Assembly: GCF_900129775.1 (NCBI RefSeq) | Contig: NZ_FQWV01000008.1 | Coordinates: 1 to 64,000, forward strand | DNA: 64,000 bases | Direction: 5' to 3' | Origin: Halobaculum gomorrense | GTDB lineage: Archaea > Halobacteriota > Halobacteria > Halobacteriales > Haloferacaceae | Part shown: positions 27,483 through 34,784 of the stretch, piece after piece | Position numbering within the stretch: position 1 is the first letter of the stretch | Layout: the number at the start of each line of letters is the position of its first letter | Program-made: the position numbers and the translations under genes | Notes under the pieces: generated by a model | Seen by the model: only the letters and a program-made list of their open reading frames with translations | Told to the model about the DNA's origin: nothing | The model's database searches: none

Positions 27483-28178
27483 AGGATGCGTTCAATATCC
27501 ACACGCTGATGCTGGGACCGGCGCTGACCGACCTGATCGAAGACTATCTCCTACTGTGGATCCTGCTCTCGGTCGGAGCAGTTTCATGATATTGACGCCC
27601 GGACGCTCGGCCTCGTTCTCCCTGGGTACCTCACGGACCCGGTTTTTTGACTTCAATGTCGCCCAGGGATTCGGGTTGTCGCAGGAACTGGCGGTTGGGT
27701 TCGTCGTCCTCGTCGCAGTCACGCCCGAATTCGTGACCCTGGTGATGGCCAATCTCGCCGGCGGCGACATGGTACTCTCAACGACTGCACCGGTCGTCAT
27801 CGGCGCACGGACGTACCAGCCTGAGCGCGTCGGCAGCTAGGACAGCTACTGTCCGGCGGTTTCGGTGTCGATAGTAATCCTCATGATCGGCAGAGTGACC
27901 GCGACGAACGCCGAAATCATTCGGACGACCCTGTCGTGCTGGTCGGAGTCGGGGCTGGCGTCGTCACGCTGAACGGCCTCGGCTACACAGTTGGGTTTCT
28001 TGTCGGCAGTCGGGGTTTGAGACCGAAACGAATCTTCTCGATCCTCTCGACCGGGATGCGGGACTTCGCTGTTGCAGCCGCACTCGTGAGCGCAGCCGGT
28101 CTCCAGACGATCGCGGCGCTTCCAGCAGTCGTGTTCCGTATCGTCAAGATGACGACGGGTATCGGTCTCATAAAATAA
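27483..28178 (+). pseudogene. Relic of a bile acid:sodium symporter (BASS) family transporter
   Basis: Membrane-protein pieces in several frames. The stretch GFGLSQELAVGFVVLVAVTP followed by MANLAGGDMVLSTT (about 27660-27790) and the piece 27936-28178 (VGSRGLRPKRIFSILSTG..., ALPAVVFRIVKM) match the BASS transporter pattern in order. Between them the frame shifts and stops (27838). The middle of the protein is mostly gone. It could not make a working transporter. Confidence 0.6.
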
Positions 28179-28245
28179 TTTAGTCGAGGGACCTGAATTT
28201 TAAATCTAGGGAATGCGGGCTCTTTCGGTCACGAATCGTGTCGAG

Positions 28246-28539
28246 TCATGCCTGAATACGCCAAGCAACTGTCGCAGCCTCGAGGACCTCAAATGCGATC
28301 TCACTTCCGTCGGCGTCCCCCTTCTCAAACTCGGCGTCACCCTGTCCCATCTCATTCGTCACGTATGCGAAACAGACGACTGGCCGGGATGGCTCTCTAA
28401 CAAAGGTATAGAGCGCAGGGACTTCCGTTTCGACGGAAAGAATCTCTTCCGACCGTGCGCGGTCGATTGCCGCCTGCGTTTCGCGAAACGGTGCGTCCGT
28501 GGTCCACGTCGCCCCAGTGTACACCGGCCGGGACACCAA
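28246..28539 (-). pseudogene. C-terminal fragment of a nucleoside phosphorylase-like protein
   Basis: The readable part (TDAPFRETQAAIDRARSEEI, VETEVPALYTF, PVVCFAYVTNEMGQ, then GDADGSEIAFEVLEAA) looks like the C-terminal third of a nucleoside phosphorylase, with VExE near the usual VEMExA site. The N-terminal two thirds are absent. No credible start. Confidence 0.5.
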
Positions 28540-28544
28540 TCGAC

Positions 28545-28667
28545 TCAGGAGTAAATCCGTTCGCCTTCTTGTTCAAACTCGAAGCGAGTCTCTCCACTCA
28601 CTTCCCCTGTACCGGTGTTTGCAACGCCAACAAGCGTCCGACCATCGAGTGAGAGACCGTCTGTCAT
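28545..28667 (-). pseudogene. Truncated small protein, 40 aa
   Basis: The ATG at 28667 opens a frame reading MTDGLSLDGRTLVGVANTG and then a short acidic stretch, ending at TGA 28545. The opening resembles small haloarchaeal proteins of about 100 residues with an LDGRxxxxVxNxxxGEV start, so this is probably the N-terminal remainder. Gene debris. Confidence 0.35.
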
Positions 28668-28861
28668 AGCCCGTTGTGTGCTCTATGGGGGCAAAAACCC
28701 TCGAATAGCGTTGCTGGCCACACTCTCTGGATCGCTCACGGTGGTAGTGGCAGACGAGTGGGCTCTCGGCTGTCCTTGTCGAATCGCGAACGCAGCTCTC
28801 GCGGCGACCCGACGTGTCGTGAATAGATCGGGTATCCAATCAAACCAGTCAGAGACGACCG

Positions 28862-29428
28862 GTGTCACTCTTGCTTCTCGCGGTCGTCACGACGGGTGTG
28901 GCACCGACCATCCACTACGAGGAGACCCAGTACTTTCGACAGGCGTGGCTGTGGGCGCTGCTGGTGGGAAGTGGCATTCCCGCCGCACTACTGGGTATTG
29001 GCGCCGTCGTCGCCGATGCGGAGGCGAGCACGAACGCCCCGCTGTGGGCCGCGGTCGTCCTCGTAGTCGTGTTCGGCCCCCTCATCTTGTTCTCCCGGTC
29101 AAACCTTCAGATCGAAGTCCACGATGATGTCTTGTTGTTGCGGCTGTGGCCGTTCCACCTCAGAGCGCGGCGCGTCCCACTTGGGGAGATAGACTCGATC
29201 ACTGCGATGGAAATCTCGCCGATGGGTGATTTCGGTGGCCTCGGAGTACGGATTGAACCCACGTTCTACCGCTGGGGCATCCGTTTTGATGGGCCTGTTG
29301 GCTACATCGTCGAGGGAAACCGAGCCATCCGCATCACCCGGACGGATGGTCGTGAACTCGTCGTGACTTCGACCGACCCGCACACGCTCGTCCGAACGGT
29401 CGAACGGGTCGGAGAGAGTGGAAGGTGA
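28862..29428 (+). CDS. Membrane protein with PH-like domain (188 aa)
   Basis: Two hydrophobic segments (about 1-14 and 25-70: WALLVGSGIPAALLGIGAVV, APLWAAVVLVVVFGPLILF) precede a soluble part that looks like a bacterial PH domain (LQIEVHDDVLLLRLWPFHLR, then RRVPLGEIDSITAMEIS and a closing TSTDPHTLVRTVERV). The start is a GTG at 28862. The N-terminal hydrophobic segment begins immediately, so the true start may lie further upstream or the 5' end may be lost in the neighbouring debris. Function unknown. Confidence 0.6.
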   Translation: MSLLLLAVVTTGVAPTIHYEETQYFRQAWLWALLVGSGIPAALLGIGAVVADAEASTNAPLWAAVVLVVVFGPLILFSRSNLQIEVHDDVLLLRLWPFHLRARRVPLGEIDSITAMEISPMGDFGGLGVRIEPTFYRWGIRFDGPVGYIVEGNRAIRITRTDGRELVVTSTDPHTLVRTVERVGESGR

Positions 29429-29710
29429 AGCGACTTGGGCACTCGTGTCGTCCCCACAGTACTGCTGCGATACCGACGCGAACGGTGAAACGGATGCGAG
29501 CGCGGGGGGTTGCGGCGCCTGAACTGTCGCGTACGGTCCCTCGATGCAGCCGATCTCAACAAGTCCAAGTACGACGCCAGAACTCCCGCGCTGGTTCAGT
29601 TCAACCCGACCTCAAGAAGAGCTCACTAAGTCCACCGCCTGTATCTCGCACACCCGTTCTGACTGGATACGAGGCGTTCGTCAAGGCCGTGCTGGATAGC
29701 GGGCGTGAGT
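29429..29710. other. No gene recognised
   Basis: About 280 bp between the PH-like protein and the IS6-like end at 29711. A weak open frame exists, but its translation is not protein-like. Probably eroded sequence. Confidence 0.4.
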
Positions 29711-30169
29711 GGCACTGTTGAAACCCTCAGCAACTGATACGAATCGTGTGCTGAATACAGAGGATGTATTGGGCGATCTGTCACCCTTCATTTGGTGCTT
29801 GAAGGAGTGAACTGGCCGATAGAGACAGAATAGGTGGTTAGGATTGGACGCTTTCCCACGTCATAAGCAACCCGGCTATCAGGTTTCCCAGGGCTACCAA
29901 CAACCAACCGGTTATATTCATAATCGAACCGTTTTCAGACCCCCGCACTACGAAGAGAAAAGCGATCAGTGCAGCGATGAAGCAAAACGCTCCGCCGACT
30001 GCCTTAGTCCGATTCGATTCGAGCGATTCCCTTACCTCTGAGGTCATAGAGGAAGGGTTCACAGCAATAACACATTAACATGTTTGGACGACCAACGAGT
30101 GACCGATTCGCGCCCTCTATGCAGCACGGCCTCAATCAACTGTCACAGGTAGCGGATGTCAACAGAGCC
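29711..30169. mobile_element. Short element bounded by inverted IS6-like ends
   Basis: The left tip ggcactgttgaaa (29711) and the right tip, inverted, ggctctgttgaca (30169 inwards) face each other and continue inwards with related sequence: a CAGCAC block, ctgtattcagcac on one side and ctctatgcagcac on the other. The tips resemble IS6-family ends (IS26 begins GGCACTGTTGCAA). No transposase is present; the only gene inside is a 74-residue membrane protein. It could be a non-autonomous element or an IS whose transposase was replaced. No target duplication seen. Confidence 0.5.
29838..30062 (-). CDS. Small two-helix membrane protein (74 aa)
   Basis: Two predicted membrane helices (AVGGAFCFIAALIAFLFVV and IMNITGWLLVALGNLIAGLL) with a charged N-terminus. 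No family recognised. It lies alone between two inverted IS6-like ends, so it may be cargo of a short mobile element. Codon use is plain and AT-richer than the core. Confidence 0.5.
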   Translation of the reverse strand: MNPSSMTSEVRESLESNRTKAVGGAFCFIAALIAFLFVVRGSENGSIMNITGWLLVALGNLIAGLLMTWESVQS

Positions 30170-30177
30170 CGAAATCA

Positions 30178-30624
30178 CTATGACGACCATAGTGTCTCTA
30201 TACGTTGGTCTATCGCCGTGAGGATGGTGGAGTATACTTCGAGTGGATGGAGCGACGGGAGGTCGAGGTCGGTGATTTCGGTGGCAGACGGTGGCTTGTG
30301 GAAGTGCACCCGGGTGTTGTGCGCGTTCGGGTGCCGGTCCCAGCGACATTCCCAGCGTGTCCCGTCCTCGTGCTCTTCGACGTAGTGGACTGAGAAATCG
30401 CCAGTCGTGAACCATCGGATGTCGAGACGGGCCGCTGGTACTGGGTCAGGATATCGTCCAGCGTCGAGCAGTCCACGAAGCAGTCGAGGTTCGTATGAAT
30501 CCGGGTCGAACGCAGTCTCGGCGATGAGCGAAGCCGACGACAGGTGTCGCTCCAGCAGGCGCAGCGTCTGTCTGTCCGCTGGCCCTGTCGAGTGTGAGCC
30601 CGAATCCTCCGGTGGCTGGCGCAT
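30178..30624 (-). CDS. Conserved haloarchaeal-type protein of unknown function (148 aa)
   Basis: Soluble acidic protein. Visible features are a helical N-terminus (LRLLERHLSSASLIAETAF), then a beta-rich part with WFTTGDFSVHYVEEHEDG and WDRHPNAHNTRVHFHKPP. It starts immediately after the stop of the winged-helix gene at 30625 (no gap), so the two are made together. The pair regulator plus small acidic protein recurs in haloarchaeal genomes in my memory, but its job is not known to me; a toxin-antitoxin-like or stress module is possible. Confidence 0.65.
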   Translation of the reverse strand: MRQPPEDSGSHSTGPADRQTLRLLERHLSSASLIAETAFDPDSYEPRLLRGLLDAGRYPDPVPAARLDIRWFTTGDFSVHYVEEHEDGTRWECRWDRHPNAHNTRVHFHKPPSATEITDLDLPSLHPLEVYSTILTAIDQRIETLWSS

Positions 30625-31152
30625 TTAGGCCGGAATCAGATGGCCGTCGTTCTGGGAGAGCTGGCGAGCAAGTTCGTACAGTCTGAGATCCCGAATCACG
30701 CCCTGCCACTCGCTGATGGCGGTCATCCGCTCGTGGATGGTCTCGTGACTATCGTGATCAAACACGTTGACAGCCGTTGGGTCTGTCGTCTCGAACTGCG
30801 CTTCGTATTCCGTTCGCTGGGCTTCAAGCGCCTCCACGCGGTCGATGATCGCGTCGAGAGAGAGCTCGGTTGCGATTCGACTGGCCTCCTGCCATTCGAG
30901 ATACCCCTCGTTTCGCTCGTATGTCGCCGGGCGAGTGTCTCTCTCGGCTCGAACAATGCCCATCTCTGCCAACCGGTCGAGGTGCTTTTTGGCAGCATTC
31001 GGAGAGCAGTCTGCACGCTCAGCGATCTCGGTGTAGGCAGTTGGAGAGGTAACGCCGAGGACGACATCGTAGACGCGACCAAACGTGTCTGTCTCCGTCT
31101 GCCACCGGCGCTGCGTATCGTCGGACGTGGGGGCCGGATCGAACTCGGTCAT
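30625..31152 (-). CDS. Winged-helix regulator with C-terminal helical domain (175 aa)
   Basis: N-terminal winged helix (SPTAYTEIAERADCSPNAAKKHLDRL, with MGIVRAERDTRPATYERNE as the wing) and a long helical C-terminal part with a coiled-coil-like stretch (IDRVEALEAQRTEYEAQFE). It is directly followed by the small acidic protein at 30624, with no intergenic base. Likely autoregulates this two-gene unit. Confidence 0.75.
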   Translation of the reverse strand: MTEFDPAPTSDDTQRRWQTETDTFGRVYDVVLGVTSPTAYTEIAERADCSPNAAKKHLDRLAEMGIVRAERDTRPATYERNEGYLEWQEASRIATELSLDAIIDRVEALEAQRTEYEAQFETTDPTAVNVFDHDSHETIHERMTAISEWQGVIRDLRLYELARQLSQNDGHLIPA

Positions 31153-31216
31153 ACCTCTCTGTAGGCGGCTACTCTCAATATATCTTTGGATTATTCAAAT
31201 ATATGTAACTGGGTGC

Positions 31217-31363
31217 TGTGTTGAGTTACGGTTTTTCGGATTCTGCCTCCTTGCGGCGGGTGTCGCACTCCTCGCCGTCGTTCAGTTTCAGGTCAACGCG
31301 TGGCTACTGTTCCCGATAGCTATTCTCCCCCTCGCGATCCTGACTGGCGTGGATGGGTACTGA
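31217..31363 (+). other. Fragment coding two membrane helices
   Basis: The frame reads LRFFGFCLLAAGVALLAVVQ and AWLLFPIAILPLAILTGV before a stop at 31363. There is no ATG or GTG start at a sensible place. Probably a piece of a small membrane protein, or an undersized gene with a non-standard start. Confidence 0.3.
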
Positions 31364-31412
31364 CGGGCACGGGCGTAACCGCTCACCGGATCGAACCATT
31401 CAGATCAGCCTC

Positions 31413-31441
31413 CGGACCGATTCGCGCCCCGTATGCAGCAT
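31413..31441 (+). repeat. Internal piece of IS6-like end sequence
   Basis: gaccgattcgcgccc followed by cgtatgcagcat matches the inner part of the right-hand end at about 30100-30130 and of the end at 32102-32171. Here no gttgaaa-type tip follows. A relic. Confidence 0.4.
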
Positions 31442-31611
31442 CGGCTGGCAGAGCTACCGAGCATCTGCCAATACTCCTGTACGAAATACAGAGAGTGTAT
31501 GCAGCACGAGCTTTGGGGGTGTCGCTCGCTCTCCTCTCTGGTCGAACACGTCGGCGTATCGCTCACGGCCACCGACACAAGATGTGTGTCGACACTCCGT
31601 CGAACAGAGGT

Positions 31612-32043
31612 ATGAATCGGCGGGCGACACTCGCGGTACTCGCGATGAGCGTCCTGGTCGCCGGCTGTTTCGGCCCAACGATTACCGACCCGAACCTGTA
31701 CGTCCACAACGAGGCGAACGAATCGGTGACGCTCCGAATCACCACCTACGACGACCTCCCCGGGCGGTCTGCAGAACCCGTCTTCACAACGACGGTCAGC
31801 GTTCCCCCGGACTCCATGCGCGCGGTGAAAGTCGTTGAACGTGGGACGGTGAGCGACGGCGCTGAGGGACAGTTCGACCTCGTCGTCGAGCGGGGTTCAC
31901 AGTCCGTGCGGTTCACCGCGCGGCCAATCTGCCGGTCGGCAACGACGAATGTCACGGTCGAGCCGTCCGGGAATCTCTCGTACTACGTGACGTACTGCGA
32001 GGGGAACCCCGCGACGGGCGTCGCGACAACGGGCACTGCCTGA
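31612..32043 (+). CDS. Secreted lipoprotein of unknown function (143 aa)
   Basis: Starts MNRRATLAVLAMSVLVAGCF: an arginine pair, a hydrophobic core and the lipobox LVAGC, so it should be anchored by lipid at the Cys (residue about 19). The mature part is beta-rich with NESVTLRITTYDD and FTTTVSVPPDSMRAVKV, suggesting an Ig-like fold, and has two late Cys. The frame is open far upstream, but the signal fixes the start at 31612. No functional family recognised. Confidence 0.7.
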   Translation: MNRRATLAVLAMSVLVAGCFGPTITDPNLYVHNEANESVTLRITTYDDLPGRSAEPVFTTTVSVPPDSMRAVKVVERGTVSDGAEGQFDLVVERGSQSVRFTARPICRSATTNVTVEPSGNLSYYVTYCEGNPATGVATTGTA

Positions 32044-32101
32044 TAGAAGCCCGGACGGCTGAATCAGCTGATTCAATCAGACCGCTTGTGGCCACCCGCT
32101 C

Positions 32102-32171
32102 GTGACCGACTCGCGCCCTGTGTTCAGCACGACCTCAAAAAATGTCAGTAACAGAGGATTTCAACAGAGCC
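32102..32171 (-). repeat. Solitary IS6-like end
   Basis: Read on the minus strand from its tip at 32171: ggctctgttgaaatcctctg, then on to gtgctgaacacagggcgcga. It parallels the right-hand end of the element at 29711-30169. No partner end or transposase was found nearby. Confidence 0.45.
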
Positions 32172-32212
32172 GACATTGTCAAACACAATCTCTAAAAAAT
32201 CAGCAGAGGGCT

Positions 32213-32246
32213 CTCCACCAACAATCCCCTACACAAGAGCGATTTT
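32213..32246 (-). repeat. Solitary IS1595-type end
   Basis: Read on the minus strand: tcgctcttgtgtagggg followed by attgttggtgga. It matches the right end of the IS1595-type element at about 17.67-17.70 kb at about 22 of 27 positions. No transposase. It lies 40 bp from the IS6-like end. Confidence 0.45.
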
Positions 32247-32536
32247 TTGTGTCGATACCGGCCAGTTTGAATCGCGGTCAGCTATAATCGCAGTCAGATC
32301 CTGTAGTATCACGACTGAGCGGTTGAACGCCTACGGACGTGTCGAGACAGACTAAAATATATATTAATGATATTAAATTCTGTCCGAGGAGTCGCGACGC
32401 AGACGGATTTCCTAGTCGTGTGATATCACGTTGATCGGAAAATAGTGTTGTCTCTTTTACCGGAAAATTATCAGAAAAAAGAAGGGTTTTATAGTGGGAC
32501 GATAGGTCGGTCAACTATTATTCGTCTATTGAATCT

Positions 32537-33199
32537 TTAGTCGTCCTCGTTCTCTTGTTCGTTCTCGTCTTCCTGTTCGTCCTCGTTCTCTTGTTCGTTC
32601 TCGTCTTCCTGTTCGTCCTCGTTCTCTTGTTCGTTCTCGTCTTCCTGTTCGTCCTCGTTCTCTTGTTCGTTCTCGTCTTCCTGTTCGTCCTCGTTCTCTT
32701 GTTCGTTCTCGTCTTCCTGTTCGTCCTCGTTCTCTTGTTCGTTCTCGTCTTCCTGTTCGTCCTCGTTCTCTTGTTCGTTCTCGTCTTCCTGTTCGTCCTC
32801 GTTCTCTTGTTCGTTCTCGTCTTCCTGTTCGACTTCTATTTCCTTCTCGGTTCGGAATACATCACCGGAGGACCCGTCTACTCGGACCTCGGCCTCACCG
32901 GTGAGGTCGCTCGACTGAAGGGCGAACCGGAAACGGTAGTAGCCGTCATCTTCATGCACGCTCGACCTGACGAGCGTCCAGTCGTACGCCGAGCCAAGTT
33001 CGACAGTGGCCGTCTCCAGCGCAGTACTCCGGTTTACGTCAAGAGTGGTGCTGTTGTCGGTCCCGTCGATGTCGGAAAGTACGCCCGTCCCCACGGACGA
33101 TTGTCCGATGTTGTTAGTCGATGCCGCCATCGCAGCACCGCTGCCGACGGTCACCAGCAGGACCGCCAGACCGATGCTGAGTAGCTTGTTTGGTTCCAT
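32537..33199 (-). CDS. Secreted PepSY-like protein with long acidic repeat tail (220 aa)
   Basis: Signal peptide (LLSIGLAVLLVTVGSGAAMA), then one PepSY-like domain at about 50-125: STALETATVELGSAYDW... and GEAEVRVDGSSGDVF. The C-terminal 96 residues are eight perfect copies of a 12-residue Glu/Asp/Gln/Asn unit (EQEDENEQENED), highly acidic. A very similar PepSY-like domain occurs in the protein at 34785-36263. PepSY domains bind or inhibit extracellular enzymes or calcium in known cases; the tail could bind cations. The start at 33199 is preferred because a TATA-like box lies 23-38 bp upstream. Confidence 0.75.
   Translation of the reverse strand: MEPNKLLSIGLAVLLVTVGSGAAMAASTNNIGQSSVGTGVLSDIDGTDNSTTLDVNRSTALETATVELGSAYDWTLVRSSVHEDDGYYRFRFALQSSDLTGEAEVRVDGSSGDVFRTEKEIEVEQEDENEQENEDEQEDENEQENEDEQEDENEQENEDEQEDENEQENEDEQEDENEQENEDEQEDENEQENEDEQEDENEQENEDEQEDENEQENEDD
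32541..32828. repeat. Tandem array: eight 36-bp units
   Basis: Exactly 288 bp of a 36-bp unit, each made of two similar 18-bp halves. As far as I can read, all copies are identical. It lies in frame inside the gene and codes the acidic tail. Such arrays change copy number by slippage, and assemblers can miscount them. Confidence 0.85.
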
Positions 33200-33221
33200 G
33201 CTGCAGTCGAACTGTAGAACC

Positions 33222-33237
33222 AATATATTATAAATAG
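33222..33237 (-). promoter_or_regulatory. TATA-like box of the acidic-tail protein gene
   Basis: A run of A/T (aatatattataaatag) located 23-38 bp before the ATG at 33199, consistent with a leaderless transcript. Confidence 0.45.
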
Positions 33238-33381
33238 TATAAAAAGTCCCAGTGATTTGCGTGCAATTCGGTGAAAAAGTGATGCAAATAGATGGAAATC
33301 AGTGCAAATATGGACTCGCCGATTTGGACTCACCAAGGCAGCCTAGAGGATCACAGTCTCGTCGATCGATCCCCTCGTCAA

Positions 33382-34524
33382 TCAGTCGTCTTCGGTGTCG
33401 GGGAGGCTGATGACGTTCTCGCGGCCGATACGCAGTTTTTTCACCTCTCCTTCGTCGGTTAGCCTGGAGACGACGCGCGAGGTCTTAGAATCCGACCAGC
33501 CGAACGCCTCGACAATCTCCTTCTGTCGGACCCGACCGCCATGCTCCTGAAGGAAGGTGCGGACACGGTCCCCATCAGTCAGGAGGTCGTCGGTCTGCTC
33601 CCTTGGTGCACCGCTGACCCCGTTCGTCTTCGAAGTCGGGTCTGTCACCACGGCATCCTCCGTCCTTTCGGCAGCAGGTTTGTCCGCCCCTCCATCGATA
33701 CGACGCAGATAGAGCAGCCCTGCAACGCCGAGCGCACCCAGAACCCCGAGGATCACGAGCACTGTCGAGAGTGGACGGTCCTCACCGCCGTCAGATCCAT
33801 CGTCACCGGTGCCGTCGTTGTCTCCCTCGGCGGCATTTGTCCCGTTCGAAAGGGTAGACTCGCTCGGAAGAGTACTCGTCGGCGTCGTGGAGTTGGGCTT
33901 GAAACGGACGCGTGGCCGGTCGTCGGCGAAGTCCACGCGACCAACCCACGTGAGTGTCCCGGCGTCTTGTCGATCTGGCGCGGGAGACACAGAATCGATT
34001 CGGTAGCCTGTCGGTGCGGCGATAGTGAGGGTGTCGTTCGCGGTGATAAAGAAGCCTCCACCGAAGACATCGCTGACGATGATAGCATCACTGTCGGGGC
34101 GAGTGACGGCGAAGTCCGTCCACGTGAACTCGTAGACCACGACACCCCACCGCCGGGGGACTTCCTGTATCCGGGTCGAGATGGTGAAGTTCCCCGCAGT
34201 CATTTCCCGCCCCGTCGCGTTGGCTGCGTCATTCACCACACCTCGCATACGCTCTCGGAATGGACTGAGATGTCGATCGCTGTTGTTCCGGATCCGCATT
34301 TGAAACACCTGAAATTGCTCAACGTCCCGTGCCGTCGTCAGCCGTGTCCGAATCCGGATGGTCCAGTGAGCCGTCCCGTTTTCGTAGACCTGGATCCGCG
34401 TGGCGGTGTTGTCGGCTTCCGGTTGGACCTGTGCTACCTGAAGGGTCCCCGCGACCGGGCCCGCGGCAGAGACCAAGAGCATCACCGCGAGAACCGACAG
34501 GACGCGACGTCGCAAATCGGCCAT
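33382..34524 (-). CDS. Membrane-anchored regulator: signal, extracellular domain, one helix, cytoplasmic winged helix (380 aa)
   Basis: The signal sequence (residues 1-27) leads an extracellular beta-rich domain with Asn-glycosylation-type sequons (NNS, NAT, NFT). A Ser/Thr-rich acidic linker and one membrane helix (about 258-278, STVLVILGVLGALGVAGLLYL) follow. The cytoplasmic part ends in a winged helix (GRVRQKEIVEAFGWSDSKTSRVVS). This layout lets an outside cue reach DNA directly. The gene is divergent from the secreted PepSY-containing protein at 34785; the 260-bp gap is probably its target. Confidence 0.8.
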   Translation of the reverse strand: MADLRRRVLSVLAVMLLVSAAGPVAGTLQVAQVQPEADNTATRIQVYENGTAHWTIRIRTRLTTARDVEQFQVFQMRIRNNSDRHLSPFRERMRGVVNDAANATGREMTAGNFTISTRIQEVPRRWGVVVYEFTWTDFAVTRPDSDAIIVSDVFGGGFFITANDTLTIAAPTGYRIDSVSPAPDRQDAGTLTWVGRVDFADDRPRVRFKPNSTTPTSTLPSESTLSNGTNAAEGDNDGTGDDGSDGGEDRPLSTVLVILGVLGALGVAGLLYLRRIDGGADKPAAERTEDAVVTDPTSKTNGVSGAPREQTDDLLTDGDRVRTFLQEHGGRVRQKEIVEAFGWSDSKTSRVVSRLTDEGEVKKLRIGRENVISLPDTEDD

Positions 34525-34784
34525 CTCTCTATTGGTTCGTCCGCCAGTGCATAAGTCGGTTTGGCAAGGATGTGTCAGTCCAGACCTCTGCAGTACCGAT
34601 TTTCTCCATTGTGTTGGGATGAGTGTCCGTCGGCACCGATCCCTCGGTCATTTCGCCCGCGGCAATAAAATAAATGCAGCCACCTAGCTAGGACGGTCCG
34701 CAAACGTCTGCAAATGTTCCGAACTGAATTTAATTGACTGGGAAGAACCAATCCTCATATGATAGGCGGGCCTGTAGGTCAAGT

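Noticed and set aside
32541-32828. Possible CRISPR array from regular 36-bp repeats
   Set aside because: There are no spacers; the units touch and code in frame.
32555-33184. A very hydrophobic plus-strand frame (Phe/Leu/Val repeats)
   Set aside because: It is the complement of the acidic 36-bp repeat. The minus-strand product has a signal peptide and a PepSY-like domain.
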